A stretch of DNA of 64,000 nt from Bacillota bacterium (GTDB lineage: Bacteria > Bacillota > Negativicutes > Sporomusales > Sporomusaceae). Under the pieces are notes generated by a model. That model saw only the letters and a list, made by a program, of their open reading frames with translations. It was not told the origin of the DNA and did not search any database. The stretch spans positions 110,661-174,660 of the forward strand of contig JAGGAB010000003.1 in the NCBI GenBank assembly GCA_017889705.1, read 5' to 3'. Shown here piece after piece: positions 8,870 to 18,244 of this stretch; position 1 is the first letter of the stretch; each line of letters starts with the position of its first letter. Position numbers and translations under genes: made by a program.

Positions 8870-9909
8870 AACGTAAGCGCCTCCAATACAGCATTATTTT
8901 CCGCTGGCGTACCTACGCCACTTCGGATGCAGTTTATCAACCCAGGAACTTTGCTGAAATCGCGGATTCCAATGCCTTTGGCACTTAGCTTCTCAATAAT
9001 TTCTGATATAGTATCACTTTTGATCAGCAGGAAATTGGTTTGGGACGGGTATACAGTTATACCGTCAAGTGCACTAAGAGCAGCTGCCATCCTTATCCGC
9101 TCGCGGCTATTTTCAGCAATACCGGCGGCATATTCCTGCCGCATGTTATAGACAATCTCGGCAGTTGCAAGCGTCAGGGCATTTACACAGTAAGGCAATA
9201 TTACCTTCCCCAGTGTTTGGGCAATACTCTCGCTTGTCAACAGAAAACCGATCCGGGCTGATGCCAGGCCATAGGCTTTCGAAAAGGTGCGGGCAATAGC
9301 TACATTCTGATATTTTCCCAGTAAGTCCACAGAGGTTTTTCCATAAAACTCATGATAAGCTTCATCAATAACCACCAGACTTTGAGTATTGGCAACAATA
9401 TATTCAATCTGTTCCGGCGGCAATACCCCTCCAGTCGGATTATTGGGATTACAGAGCAAAATCACACTGGCTTCAGCTTGCTTAGCAGCCTCCAGTAATG
9501 CATCGGCATCCAGTGTGTAATCCTCGTTAAGGGCCACGGGTACCGGCTTACTGTCAGCCAGCTTGGCATAAATCTTGTACATAGAAAATGACGGACTGGG
9601 ATAAACAATACTGCGTCCGGCACCGCCAAAGGCATAACACAATTTCTCCAAAATTTCACTGGAACCGTTGCCTACAAGCACATTAGCCGCTTTTAGGCCA
9701 AAGCCGGCGGCAATGGTTGTTTTTAGCGAATGAGCAGTCAGCTCAGGGTAGCGGTTAAACTGCAAGGAGGAAAGTGTTTCAACTACTTTGGCTTTGACTG
9801 CCGGCGGCATATCATAGGGACTTTCATTAGCATCAAGCCTGATCGGCCAGCTTATTTCTTCCACCGAATAGGTGGGTAACACTTCTAACCCGCTGCGGGG
9901 CTGAAACAT
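8866..9909 (-). CDS. hisC: histidinol-phosphate aminotransferase
   Basis: A 347-residue fold-type I PLP enzyme with [11 protein letters not shown] near the start, [11 protein letters not shown], the DEAYHEF aspartate and the PLP lysine in [16 protein letters not shown]. It converts imidazole acetol phosphate to histidinol phosphate. It begins one base after the hisD stop codon. Confidence 0.94.
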   Translation of the reverse strand: MFQPRSGLEVLPTYSVEEISWPIRLDANESPYDMPPAVKAKVVETLSSLQFNRYPELTAHSLKTTIAAGFGLKAANVLVGNGSSEILEKLCYAFGGAGRSIVYPSPSFSMYKIYAKLADSKPVPVALNEDYTLDADALLEAAKQAEASVILLCNPNNPTGGVLPPEQIEYIVANTQSLVVIDEAYHEFYGKTSVDLLGKYQNVAIARTFSKAYGLASARIGFLLTSESIAQTLGKVILPYCVNALTLATAEIVYNMRQEYAAGIAENSRERIRMAAALSALDGITVYPSQTNFLLIKSDTISEIIEKLSAKGIGIRDFSKVPGLINCIRSGVGTPAENNAVLEALTL

Positions 9910-9910
9910 A

Positions 9911-11251
9911 TTAATTCCCCCTCAATCTTACCGCATTCGCATGTGCTGTCAAGCCTTCGGCCTCAGCCAGTTTGATGATCTGGCCGCTGACAGCTGCCAA
10001 GGCTTCCTGCGTATAAGCAATAATACTACTCTTTTTCATAAAGGTTTCGACATTGAGCACTGAATAAAACCTGGCTGTACCGCCGGTCGGCAATACATGA
10101 TTAGGACCGGCAAAATAATCGCCCAGCGGCTCCGGTGAATACGGCCCCATAAAGATAGCCCCGGCATGTCGCACATATGGCAGCAGTTTAAAAGGTTCAG
10201 TTGTCAGTAGTTCCAAATGCTCAGGTGCCGAAACATTGGCCCATTCAATTGCTTCATAAATGTCTTTGGTAATGAGGATAAAACTATTTTCTTCAATAGC
10301 TTGTGTGGCAATATCTTTACGGCTCAAAGCTGCCAACTGCCGTTCGACTTCTTTTTCTACCTGCACCGACAGTTCAGTGCTGTCGGTAATAAGAATGCTG
10401 GAAGCCAACACATCATGTTCTGCCTGGCTAAGCATATCTGCCGCCACATATTTAGGATCAGCCGTACTGTCGGCCACAATGAGAATCTCACTGGGGCCTG
10501 CCAGCATATCAATATCAACATGACCATAAACGGCTTTCTTGGCTAATGTAACAAAAATATTGCCAGGACCGGTAATCTTGTCGACTTTCGGGATAGTTTC
10601 CGTGCCGAAAGCCAGCGCTGCAACTGCCTGCGCACCACCGACTTTAAATATTTTAGTAACACCGGCCAGTTTTGCTGCCGCAAGCACATAAGGGTTAACC
10701 TTACCTTCCCGACTTGGAGGCACAACCATGATAATCTCTTTTACTCCGGCCACAGATGCCGGTACTGCATTCATAATTACTGACGACGGATAAGCCGCCG
10801 TACCGCCTGGTACATAAATGCCAACCTTATCAATCGGCGTACATTTCTGCCCTAAAATCGCGCCCTTTTCTCGCTCGGTAAACCAAGACTTAGGCAATTG
10901 CTCGGCATGAAAACGTTTGACGTTGGCTGCTGCGACTTCCAGTGCCGCAAGCACTTCCTTGTCTGCCCCTTCAATCGCAGCCTCGATCTCAGATGCCGTT
11001 ACCTCCAGAGTTTCAGGCGTAAAATCAGCGCCATCAATCAGCTTCGTGTATTTTAACACAGCAGTATTGCCTTCACGCCGTACATCTTCGACAATACGAT
11101 CAACTACCTGCTGGGCTGACAGCTCTTCACCAAAAGTTTCTTTTACTTTGGCACGTCCGCCGGCACTGAGTACCACTTTATCAAAAGATGGCTTCTCCAG
11201 TATTTCCGCTATTTCTTCTTTGCTAAAAAAACTGCTGTGAATGCGTTTCAT
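9911..11251 (-). CDS. hisD: histidinol dehydrogenase
   Basis: A 446-residue zinc enzyme that oxidises histidinol to histidine with two NAD. Visible marks are YVPGGTAAYPSSVIMNAVPA, KITGPGNIFVT, the DMLAGPSEI motif, QAEHD, and APEHLE near the C-terminus. Its ATG overlaps the hisG stop by four bases. Confidence 0.96.
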   Translation of the reverse strand: MKRIHSSFFSKEEIAEILEKPSFDKVVLSAGGRAKVKETFGEELSAQQVVDRIVEDVRREGNTAVLKYTKLIDGADFTPETLEVTASEIEAAIEGADKEVLAALEVAAANVKRFHAEQLPKSWFTEREKGAILGQKCTPIDKVGIYVPGGTAAYPSSVIMNAVPASVAGVKEIIMVVPPSREGKVNPYVLAAAKLAGVTKIFKVGGAQAVAALAFGTETIPKVDKITGPGNIFVTLAKKAVYGHVDIDMLAGPSEILIVADSTADPKYVAADMLSQAEHDVLASSILITDSTELSVQVEKEVERQLAALSRKDIATQAIEENSFILITKDIYEAIEWANVSAPEHLELLTTEPFKLLPYVRHAGAIFMGPYSPEPLGDYFAGPNHVLPTGGTARFYSVLNVETFMKKSSIIAYTQEALAAVSGQIIKLAEAEGLTAHANAVRLRGN

Positions 11252-11913
11252 GCCTTTCCCTCACATTCCACCAGGGCTTTTAGGCCTTCTACCATTTTAT
11301 TGATACGGTCAAATTTCATTTTAAAACTCACCCGGTTAGCAATAAACCTGGCAGTCGCCGGATGGATCTGGGCAATCTCCACAAGGTTGTTCTCTTTCAG
11401 AGTACGTCCGGTTTCCACCAAATCGACAATGACCTCAGCCAACCCCACAATCGGTGCCAATTCAATCGAACCGTTAAGTTTAATAATCTCCATTTGAATA
11501 CCGACACTATGAAAAAAGGTTTCAGCAATCCGCGGATACTTGGTAGCTACCCGCATATGTGCATAATCGCTTAATTTTTCTTGTTTAAGCGCCTGAGGAA
11601 CAGCCACCATCATCCGGCAAAAACCGAATTTCAAATCAAGCAGTTCATAAACATCCTTGCTTTCTTCCAGCAACACATCCTTGCCAATTATGCCGATATC
11701 AGCCGCACCATATTCAACATAGGTAGGCAAATCCGCTGTTTTAGTAATAATAAAGCGGATTTTTTCAACTTCATTGGCAATGACAAGTTTGCGCGAATTT
11801 TCGCTAAGCCCTTCGGCGGTATAGCCGATTTTGGCCAGCATGTTTGCCGAAAGGTCAAAAAGTTTGCCCTTCGGTAGGGCTATTGTTAAATACTCCATAT
11901 CATTTGAGGTCAT
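11248..11913 (-). CDS. hisG: ATP phosphoribosyltransferase, short form
   Basis: A 221-residue short-form HisG, lacking the C-terminal regulatory domain, which needs HisZ for activity and feedback control. It starts LTIALPKGKLFDLS and contains the PRPP loop in LIVDLVETGRTLKENNL. AGGAGG lies seven bases before the ATG. It heads the second his transcription unit. Confidence 0.95.
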   Translation of the reverse strand: MTSNDMEYLTIALPKGKLFDLSANMLAKIGYTAEGLSENSRKLVIANEVEKIRFIITKTADLPTYVEYGAADIGIIGKDVLLEESKDVYELLDLKFGFCRMMVAVPQALKQEKLSDYAHMRVATKYPRIAETFFHSVGIQMEIIKLNGSIELAPIVGLAEVIVDLVETGRTLKENNLVEIAQIHPATARFIANRVSFKMKFDRINKMVEGLKALVECEGKA

Positions 11914-11962
11914 GACATGCCTCCTATTATGCTTTAATTAATTAAAGGATTAATATGATAAT

Positions 11963-11991
11963 ATATTAACACCATACATTGCCAACGTCAA
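11963..11991 (-). promoter_or_regulatory. sigma-A promoter of hisG
   Basis: TTGACG at 11986-11991 and TAATAT at 11963-11968 on the minus strand, with a 17-base spacer. The leader is about 45 bases, too short for a T-box. Confidence 0.7.
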
Positions 11992-12094
11992 TATTTACTT
12001 TAAATATTTTCGTTCCTAAAAAGTCAAGTAGGAAAACCTCGTGTATATGTAGAAGTAACTGGCAAGATAATAACCTTAGACAAGGGGGTTTACT

Positions 12095-13051
12095 ATGGCT
12101 ACTTTAAATATTGTCGTATTTAATCCACTGGCTGACCGGCATATAGAGTTAATTAAAGCCGCTGAGCCTACTGTAAATATAATTGTTTGTGATGAAAAGA
12201 CCATTCGTGAACATATGCCTGAGTGTCACATCCTGACCACTTGGGGCTGGGCTGAAACCCGTCATCTCTATCAGGCAGCCCCTCATTTAGAATGGATTCA
12301 TGCGCTGAGCGCCGGTGTTGAAAAACTGCTCTTCCCGGAAATCCAGGGCGCCGACACTATCCTCACAAATTCCAAAGGTATTCATGGTATTCCGGTCTCT
12401 GAACATGTATTGGCCATGATGCTGGCTTTTAGCCGGGGACTCAATTTGAGCATTCAGCAACAGCAGGCAAGAATTTGGAAACGAATCCCCACCAATGAAC
12501 TCCATGAGCATACTCTTGCTATTATCGGGCTTGGTGCTATTGGACGCGAGATTGCAAAAAAAGCCAAAGCCCTTGGCATGACTGTCCTTGCCAGTAAACA
12601 GGAAATGACTACCGAGTTATTTGTTGATAAACTGTATCCATCTGATAATGACAGTATGCTGGAAATGTTGTCGCAGGCCGATTTTGTCGTTATTGCCCTG
12701 CCGCTGACAGAAGATACCGAAAATCTGATTGGTCTGAAGCAGCTTAGCGTTATGAAACCTTCGGCCTATCTCTTTAATATTGCCAGAGGCGCTATTATCA
12801 ATGAGGCCGATTTGGTTACAGCCTTAGAGCAAAAACTAATTCGCGGTGCCGGCCTGGATGTGTTCGCTCATGAACCCCTGCCGGAATCTAGCCCGCTTTG
12901 GGCTATGCCTAATGTCATTATTACGCCCCATGTTGCCGCCTTATCACCGGCATATCTTGACCGGGCCATCAAACTCTTTGCCGACAATCTCACCCGCTTT
13001 ATCCAAGGCCGGGATATGATTAATCTTGTCGATAAGGTTAAAGGCTATTAA
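12095..13051 (+). CDS. D-isomer-specific 2-hydroxyacid dehydrogenase
   Basis: A 318-residue NAD-dependent dehydrogenase. The Rossmann domain carries IIGLGAIGREIAKKA near residue 145. The catalytic Arg lies in FNIARGAIINE, the Glu in LDVFAHEPLPESSPLW and the His in ITPHVAALSP. AAGGGGG precedes the ATG. It is on the opposite strand and splits the his genes into two units; its 3' end overlaps that of the HD-domain gene by four bases. Substrate not predictable (glyoxylate/hydroxypyruvate reductase-like). Confidence 0.88.
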   Translation: MATLNIVVFNPLADRHIELIKAAEPTVNIIVCDEKTIREHMPECHILTTWGWAETRHLYQAAPHLEWIHALSAGVEKLLFPEIQGADTILTNSKGIHGIPVSEHVLAMMLAFSRGLNLSIQQQQARIWKRIPTNELHEHTLAIIGLGAIGREIAKKAKALGMTVLASKQEMTTELFVDKLYPSDNDSMLEMLSQADFVVIALPLTEDTENLIGLKQLSVMKPSAYLFNIARGAIINEADLVTALEQKLIRGAGLDVFAHEPLPESSPLWAMPNVIITPHVAALSPAYLDRAIKLFADNLTRFIQGRDMINLVDKVKGY

Positions 13052-13575
13052 TTAAGATTATCAGCTGTTCTGAGTAGTGTAAGCTCCGGTGGTTCACCAA
13101 CTGCCGGAGCTTCGTGATGTTTGGCGATAATTTCGGTTACTTGAGGCGACATGCCGGCTGCGCTCAGCATCTCCGTCCCACGCGCGGCATGATGATAATA
13201 AATATAGACAGCATGGCGGAGATTAGACAATTTCCCGCCCCGTCCCGGGCGACCCCAGGACTTTGCCCACCCAGGTGCAGCTTTATCTAAGATTACGGTA
13301 ATGATTTTATCTGCAGTGCTAACATCACCTTTTACCTTGCCAACATCATGCAGGAGCGCACATTTTATCAGCAACTCCTGATCGACTTGTTTCTGCCCAC
13401 CGGCCAATTCCAGCGCCGTATAAGCAACATTTAGCGCATGTCGTTGGTCAGGCAAATTCATTTGGTAAAAGAATTTTGCCTCAGCTGTACTCAGATAGTT
13501 AGCAATAAAGTTTTGGTCACTTGCCTCAATCCGGGCGGTAATTGCCGAAAAAAACTGTTTAACTCGTTTATTCAA
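13048..13575 (-). CDS. HD-domain phosphohydrolase-like protein
   Basis: A 175-residue HD protein. Metal ligands are visible: the His of DQRHALNVA, the HD pair in CALLHDVGKVKG and HH in YIYYHHAARG, with a closing HHEAP. It overlaps the hisZ stop by eight bases and is therefore cotranscribed with hisZ. The substrate is unknown, perhaps a nucleotide. Its presence beside hisZ is not explained by the pathway. Confidence 0.8.
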   Translation of the reverse strand: MNKRVKQFFSAITARIEASDQNFIANYLSTAEAKFFYQMNLPDQRHALNVAYTALELAGGQKQVDQELLIKCALLHDVGKVKGDVSTADKIITVILDKAAPGWAKSWGRPGRGGKLSNLRHAVYIYYHHAARGTEMLSAAGMSPQVTEIIAKHHEAPAVGEPPELTLLRTADNLN

Positions 13576-14752
13576 TATAGATCAGTTCTTCATAGCCTTG
13601 TTCCTTGGCTGCCGCTTGCGCAGCGCCTTTGGAACTGGCCTCCAAGGCCAGTTCGGCACGCCGGCCGGCTTTGCGATAGTCTTTAGCTGCTTTAATGGCG
13701 TCAGTTAGTTTTTCCTCGGCCCAGGCAATATAGACATCTTTACCTTGAACACTAACGCCAATTCCTTGGCGTTCGAGCGCCAGCAAGATTCTTTCAATAC
13801 CCAGAGCAAAGCCTGTAGCCGGATTGGCAACTCCAAAAGATTCCAGCATGGTATCATAGCGCCCCCCGCCGCATAGCGGGAAACCTAAGCCTGGCGTATA
13901 TCCCTCAAAAACCATACCTGTATAATAATCCAAATCGCGAATAATGCCTAAATCGAAATTAACATACTGTTCAACACCATAGTCTTTTAAGAGCTTATAG
14001 ATATCAGCCAAATTGTCAAGTGCCGCCCGGCTGGTAGCATTATTAACCAAGTGGTACGCTTCTTTAAGCATATCTTCCCGTCCGTGCAGCAGCGGAATCT
14101 GCCGAAGCAGTTCCTGTGCCGGCTGACTAAGGCCACTTTCTGCCAAAATCTCACCAAGTCCCACTAAATCACGATTAACCATCGCATACTTAACTTTTTG
14201 CTGCTCCAGCAAATTAAGGCCACTTTCTGCCATAATCCCATTGATAAAAGCAACCTGGCCTAATCCGATTTGGAAATTGGTTAAGCCCGCCTCCAGCATA
14301 GCTTCCACTGCAATTGCAATAATTTCGGCATCAGCAGCCGGTCCCGGAGCTCCCAAAAGCTCGATCCCGGCTTGATAAAACTCACATTGCCGTCCGGCCT
14401 GCGCCTGTTCATGGCGGAATACATTGGTAAGATAAAACAGCCTAAGTGGCAGCGGCCGTTCTTTGAACCGTGTCGCAGCTACCCGGGCAATCGGCGTTGT
14501 CATATCAGGCCGCAGCGCTAAGGTACGGTTATTCTTATCAAAAAACTTAAATACATGCTCGTGAATAGCATTGCCGGTCCCTAATGTCATGGTTTCCATA
14601 TATTCAAATGTTGGCGTAACTACTTCATCATAACCCCAACACGAAAACAACTCGGCAAGAGCGCCTTCCACAATACGCTTCTGCTTTGCTTCCCGTGGCA
14701 GCAAATCCTTTGTCCCGTAAGGAATTTGCGGCACAAAATTGCTTCTGTTCAT
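13568..14752 (-). CDS. hisZ: ATP phosphoribosyltransferase regulatory subunit
   Basis: About 394 residues, a class II tRNA-synthetase-like fold related to HisRS: YGTKDLLPREAKQK, LRPDMTTPIARVA, LFYLTNVFRHEQAQAGRQCEFYQAG and a GGGRYD motif. It pairs with the short HisG. The ATG at 14752, eight bases after GGAG, is preferred over GTG 14761. It follows yerC by a few bases. Confidence 0.93.
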   Translation of the reverse strand: MNRSNFVPQIPYGTKDLLPREAKQKRIVEGALAELFSCWGYDEVVTPTFEYMETMTLGTGNAIHEHVFKFFDKNNRTLALRPDMTTPIARVAATRFKERPLPLRLFYLTNVFRHEQAQAGRQCEFYQAGIELLGAPGPAADAEIIAIAVEAMLEAGLTNFQIGLGQVAFINGIMAESGLNLLEQQKVKYAMVNRDLVGLGEILAESGLSQPAQELLRQIPLLHGREDMLKEAYHLVNNATSRAALDNLADIYKLLKDYGVEQYVNFDLGIIRDLDYYTGMVFEGYTPGLGFPLCGGGRYDTMLESFGVANPATGFALGIERILLALERQGIGVSVQGKDVYIAWAEEKLTDAIKAAKDYRKAGRRAELALEASSKGAAQAAAKEQGYEELIYIE

Positions 14753-14767
14753 TGTGTACACTCCATT

Positions 14768-15067
14768 CTAGTCAGCGGGTTTCAGTCTTTCTAATACAGT
14801 CTTATAGCCATCGGCACCATAATACAAACAGCGTTTAACCCTGCTGATTGTTGCCGTACTGGCACCGGTTGCAGTGACAATATCATCATAAATGACTCCG
14901 GCTTTTAGCAGGCGGGCCACTTCCAAACGTTGTGCCATGGCTTTAAGTTCGCCAATTGTACATACGTCTTCAAAAAACTGATAACATTCCTCCTCAGTGG
15001 TAAGTGATAAAATTCCTTGAAACAGCTGATCGGTAAGATCATCTTTTAACTTAGGATTTGCAGGCAT
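14768..15067 (-). CDS. yerC: YerC/YecD family TrpR-related regulator
   Basis: A 99-residue helical protein with a TrpR-like helix-turn-helix (ARLLKAGVIYDDIVTATGASTATISRVKRCL). It matches the YerC/YecD family of Firmicutes. GGGAGGC precedes the ATG. As first gene of the hisZ unit it may regulate histidine or aromatic metabolism; its effector is not established. Confidence 0.88.
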   Translation of the reverse strand: MPANPKLKDDLTDQLFQGILSLTTEEECYQFFEDVCTIGELKAMAQRLEVARLLKAGVIYDDIVTATGASTATISRVKRCLYYGADGYKTVLERLKPAD

Positions 15068-15204
15068 ACACTAGCCTCCCTGTAAATACTTGCTACTGTA
15101 TCTTCATTCGCTGTCGGTTTTTGTTTTCCTTCTTTATTACTTTATTTAATTAAAATATACTTTAGAATTCCCGTTTATACCAGATAAATGCAACTAGTTT
15201 TTTG

Positions 15205-15233
15205 TTGACAGCTATCATAAGGCATGTTAATAT
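15205..15233 (+). promoter_or_regulatory. sigma-A promoter of metQ
   Basis: TTGACA (15205-15210) and TAATAT (15228-15233) with a 17-base spacer. The SAM riboswitch begins 22 bases further on. Confidence 0.75.
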
Positions 15234-15255
15234 AAAATTCATAAAATTAATATAG

Positions 15256-15355
15256 TTCATCAAGAGCTGGTTGAGGGAATGGCCCAATGACACCGCGGCA
15301 ACCATCGCATTTGCGAACGGTGCTAATTCCACAGGATTAAATCCTGGCAGATGAA
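15256..15355 (+). promoter_or_regulatory. SAM-I riboswitch (S-box)
   Basis: The element has the S-box order of motifs: AAGAG, GAGGGA, TGGCCC, a GGCAACC junction and GTGCTAATTCC. P1 closes between TTCATC (15256-15261) and GATGAA (15350-15355). A terminator hairpin follows, so high S-adenosylmethionine should stop metQ transcription. The 15068-15481 gap otherwise holds only the promoters. Confidence 0.92.
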
Positions 15356-15367
15356 GAACTGGACAAC

Positions 15368-15395
15368 AAGCCTCTTCGGACTGCCGAAGGGGCTT
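15368..15395 (+). terminator. riboswitch-controlled terminator
   Basis: AAGCCTCTTCGG pairs with CCGAAGGGGCTT around ACTG, followed by a T-rich stretch (ATTATATTTAT). It lies 12 bases after the S-box. Confidence 0.75.
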
Positions 15396-15481
15396 ATTAT
15401 ATTTATGAAAGGGGTTTTTGCCGGAAAGTATTATCTATCAACTCTGTTATATTATGAATAAATTTTGGGAGGAATACTTAT

Positions 15482-16306
15482 ATGAAAAAAATTGCGTTAT
15501 TATTGACTATTGCCTTATTAGCCTTCTCTTCCTTTATTGCCGGCTGCGGCGGCAACAAGACTACTCCTGCTCCGTCAGCAACTGACAAGAAAACAATTAA
15601 AGTTGGCGCTACTGCCGTACCCCATGCCGAAATCCTAAATGTTGTCAAACCCATCCTTGAAAAAGAAGGCATCAACCTGGTTATTGTTGAGATGAGCGAT
15701 TATGTCCGTCCAAATATGGCTGTTGCCGAAAAGGAACTGGACGCCAACTTCTTCCAGCACATCCCTTATTTGACCAAATTCAGCGCCGAACGCAAACTTG
15801 ACCTTACTTACACCGCAGCCGTACATATTGAACCTATGGGTGTGTATTCCAAAAAGGTTAAAAACCTTAACGACTTGCCAAACGGTGCAGAAATTGGTGT
15901 TCCCAATGATCCCACCAACGGCGGCCGTGCACTGGCACTCTTAGCCAAAGCCGGAGTTATTAAGCTCAAAGACGGTGTAGGTATTGCCGCTACCGTTAAA
16001 GACATCACCGACAACCCTAAAAATGTTAAAATTCGCGAACTAGAAGCCGCACAATTGCCTCGTTCACTTGATGATCTTACTTTGGCTGTTATCAATACTA
16101 ACTACGCCCTGGAAGCCAAGCTTGTTCCTGCTAAAGACGCATTGTTTATTGAACAAAAAGATTCTCCCTATGTTAATATCTTGACTGTTCGTAAAGGCGA
16201 TGAAACCCGCCCCGAAATTCAAAAGCTGACCAAAGCCTTAACTTCGGAAGAAGTTAAAAAGTTTATTAATGAAAAATACCAGGGTGCTATTGTCCCTGCG
16301 TTCTAG
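15482..16306 (+). CDS. metQ: methionine ABC transporter substrate-binding lipoprotein
   Basis: A 274-residue NlpA/MetQ-family lipoprotein. Residues 1-22 are a lipoprotein signal ending in FIAGC, with Cys22 the lipidation site. The mature part starts KTIKVGATAVPHAEIL and includes PNDPTNGGRALALL. The S-box in front supports methionine uptake. The permease (metI) and ATPase (metN) are absent on both sides, and a strong terminator follows, so this is an orphan binding protein that must use a transporter encoded elsewhere. Confidence 0.93.
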   Translation: MKKIALLLTIALLAFSSFIAGCGGNKTTPAPSATDKKTIKVGATAVPHAEILNVVKPILEKEGINLVIVEMSDYVRPNMAVAEKELDANFFQHIPYLTKFSAERKLDLTYTAAVHIEPMGVYSKKVKNLNDLPNGAEIGVPNDPTNGGRALALLAKAGVIKLKDGVGIAATVKDITDNPKNVKIRELEAAQLPRSLDDLTLAVINTNYALEAKLVPAKDALFIEQKDSPYVNILTVRKGDETRPEIQKLTKALTSEEVKKFINEKYQGAIVPAF

Positions 16307-16322
16307 ATATCTGATCATGCTA

Positions 16323-16362
16323 AATGGGTTGACCTGACATAATTAGGTCAACCCATTTTTTT
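16323..16362 (+). terminator. terminator of metQ
   Basis: AATGGGTTGACCT pairs with AGGTCAACCCATT across nine bases and is followed by seven T. Confidence 0.9.
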
Positions 16363-16471
16363 GTTAAACTGTCCAGCTACACCCTGTAATCATAAATATT
16401 CAATCTACACAGGAACTACCAGTTCTAAAGTCGAATATTGTCACTATATTGGATCTAAAGGTTGGTGTATT

Positions 16472-18130
16472 ATGGATCTTACCATAAAAGACGTTTTACA
16501 ATTATTTAACGAACACGCCATGTTTTTATCAGCTGGCTCTGCCGGTCTGAATAATCCTGTAAGATCTGTCAACATTATGGATGCGCCAGATATCGGCAAT
16601 TGGGTCAAAGCCGGAGATCTAATTTTAACAACAGCCTATTCAATTAAAGATGATATTTATTTACAGGAGCAATTAATTCGAGCTCTTCACGCCCGCGCTT
16701 GCGCCGGTCTAGGCATTAAAACCAAGCGATTCCTGCAGGAAATCCCGCCAACAATGCAGGCAATCGCAAATGAACTGGGATTTCCGCTCTTAGAACTTCC
16801 GTTAAGTCTCTCGTTTGCAGAGATTATAAACCCGGTCATCAGCAGTATTGCCAGCCGTCAGTCGTATTTGCTCCGACGTTCGAATGAAATCCATAAAACA
16901 CTGACCGGTGTTGCAATTAACGGCGGCGGATTAAGTGCCATTGTGACTAACCTTGGTAAACTTACACAGTGTCCGAGCGGTTGTTTTGACATCAACGGAT
17001 TACTAATTAATCATTGGATTCCCGATCACTTGCCGGGATATAATTCAAATACATTACATGCGCTAAAACATTTGCTACTTACCCCCGAAATACCAAGCGA
17101 ACTCTTACAAAAAAAGCTGTCTCACACTAAAAACCCTTACACGCGCGCAGTAACAATCGAAGGGACAAGCTACTTGAGTATATCTTGTGCTATTATGTCC
17201 AGCAACGAGTTTTTCGGCCACATCACGCTAATACAGCCTGACAACAAGTTCACCGACATTAGCCTAGTAGCTTTGGAACATGCCTGCACAGTCGCTGCTT
17301 TAGATTTTTTAAAGCAAAAGGCTATTGCTGAAAACCGCAAACTACACTCCCGTGATATGCTTGAATATATATTGTTTGGTAATCTAAATGAACACAACAC
17401 TGCAGAAATCATCACTAGCTCCAAACTCATGCAAGCTAAAAAATACAAATGTCTGGTTATTGAAACAGAAACCACGGAAGCCGAAGTGAATTGGCCAATA
17501 CTATCAGCCCAACTAAGTAAAATTGCCCAACAAGTAATTGCTGAAACATATCCGCTATCGCTTGTTTCTGAACGTGCCGGCAAAATTATCGCTTTACTAG
17601 CAGTTATGAACACCTTTAACCGCGAACAGGAATTATATACCAGGCTACATCAAGCCCTGGGAAAAGTTTTCGAAAACCTTATCGTATCCATTGGCGTTGG
17701 TACCGAAGAATCTGATATTACGTCTGCCCAACGAAGTTTTCATGTTGCTCTGACTTCCCTAAATCTTGGCCGCACAACAAAGAGTGCCGGGCGTATTGTC
17801 CAGCCTTATGAAATTGCTTGTTATCATATGCTGTCTAAACCCGAAACAACATTCATTTTGTCCCAAATATGCCAGCCAATTATTGCTAAGCTTCAACATG
17901 CTGATATAAAGACTAAATCAGACTTTTTAAAAACACTTGAAAAATATTTGGAGTCTGAGAAAAACCTTACCGAAACAGCAAAAGAACTCTACATTCATCG
18001 CAACACCCTGTCAAACAGACTGGAGCGTATTATTGACCTAACCGGATTAGATTTCGAGAATAGAGAACTTATGCTTTGTTTACGCCTGTCTCTCAGGCAG
18101 CGGAAAATATTACCTGCCGTCTATACTTGA
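16472..18130 (+). CDS. PucR-family regulator (first of three)
   Basis: A 552-residue regulator with the N-terminal PucR domain (residues 1-125; TIKDVLQLFNEH, GDLILTTAYSI), a GGDEF-like central region and a C-terminal PucR-type helix-turn-helix (LTETAKELYIHRNTLSNRLERI). I start it at ATG 16472; a longer frame would begin inside the metQ terminator. It lies at the left edge of the ureide island, so it probably controls part of it. PucR regulators in Bacillus respond to purine breakdown products. Confidence 0.88.
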   Translation: MDLTIKDVLQLFNEHAMFLSAGSAGLNNPVRSVNIMDAPDIGNWVKAGDLILTTAYSIKDDIYLQEQLIRALHARACAGLGIKTKRFLQEIPPTMQAIANELGFPLLELPLSLSFAEIINPVISSIASRQSYLLRRSNEIHKTLTGVAINGGGLSAIVTNLGKLTQCPSGCFDINGLLINHWIPDHLPGYNSNTLHALKHLLLTPEIPSELLQKKLSHTKNPYTRAVTIEGTSYLSISCAIMSSNEFFGHITLIQPDNKFTDISLVALEHACTVAALDFLKQKAIAENRKLHSRDMLEYILFGNLNEHNTAEIITSSKLMQAKKYKCLVIETETTEAEVNWPILSAQLSKIAQQVIAETYPLSLVSERAGKIIALLAVMNTFNREQELYTRLHQALGKVFENLIVSIGVGTEESDITSAQRSFHVALTSLNLGRTTKSAGRIVQPYEIACYHMLSKPETTFILSQICQPIIAKLQHADIKTKSDFLKTLEKYLESEKNLTETAKELYIHRNTLSNRLERIIDLTGLDFENRELMLCLRLSLRQRKILPAVYT

Positions 18131-18166
18131 TAAAATAATTCTTTTCACTTGCATAAAAAAATAATG

Positions 18167-18208
18167 AAAGTGACCAAAAATCCTTGAAGATTTTTAGCCA
18201 CTTTTTTT
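18167..18208. terminator. bidirectional terminator between PucR and MFS genes
   Basis: AAAGTG...AAAAATC pairs with GATTTTT...CACTTT with a short loop, followed by T on the plus strand and A/T-rich sequence on the other. It serves the convergent pair. Confidence 0.8.
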
Positions 18209-18244
18209 AATCTACCCAGGGACTTGGCACAAGCCAGCTCTTCC

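Noticed and set aside
11914..12094. Histidine T-box or attenuator before hisG
   Set aside because: The leader after the promoter is only about 45 bases and shows no conserved structure.
16361..16471. 37-residue extension of the first PucR protein
   Set aside because: It starts within the T-run of the metQ terminator; ATG 16472 begins with the family's usual N-terminus.
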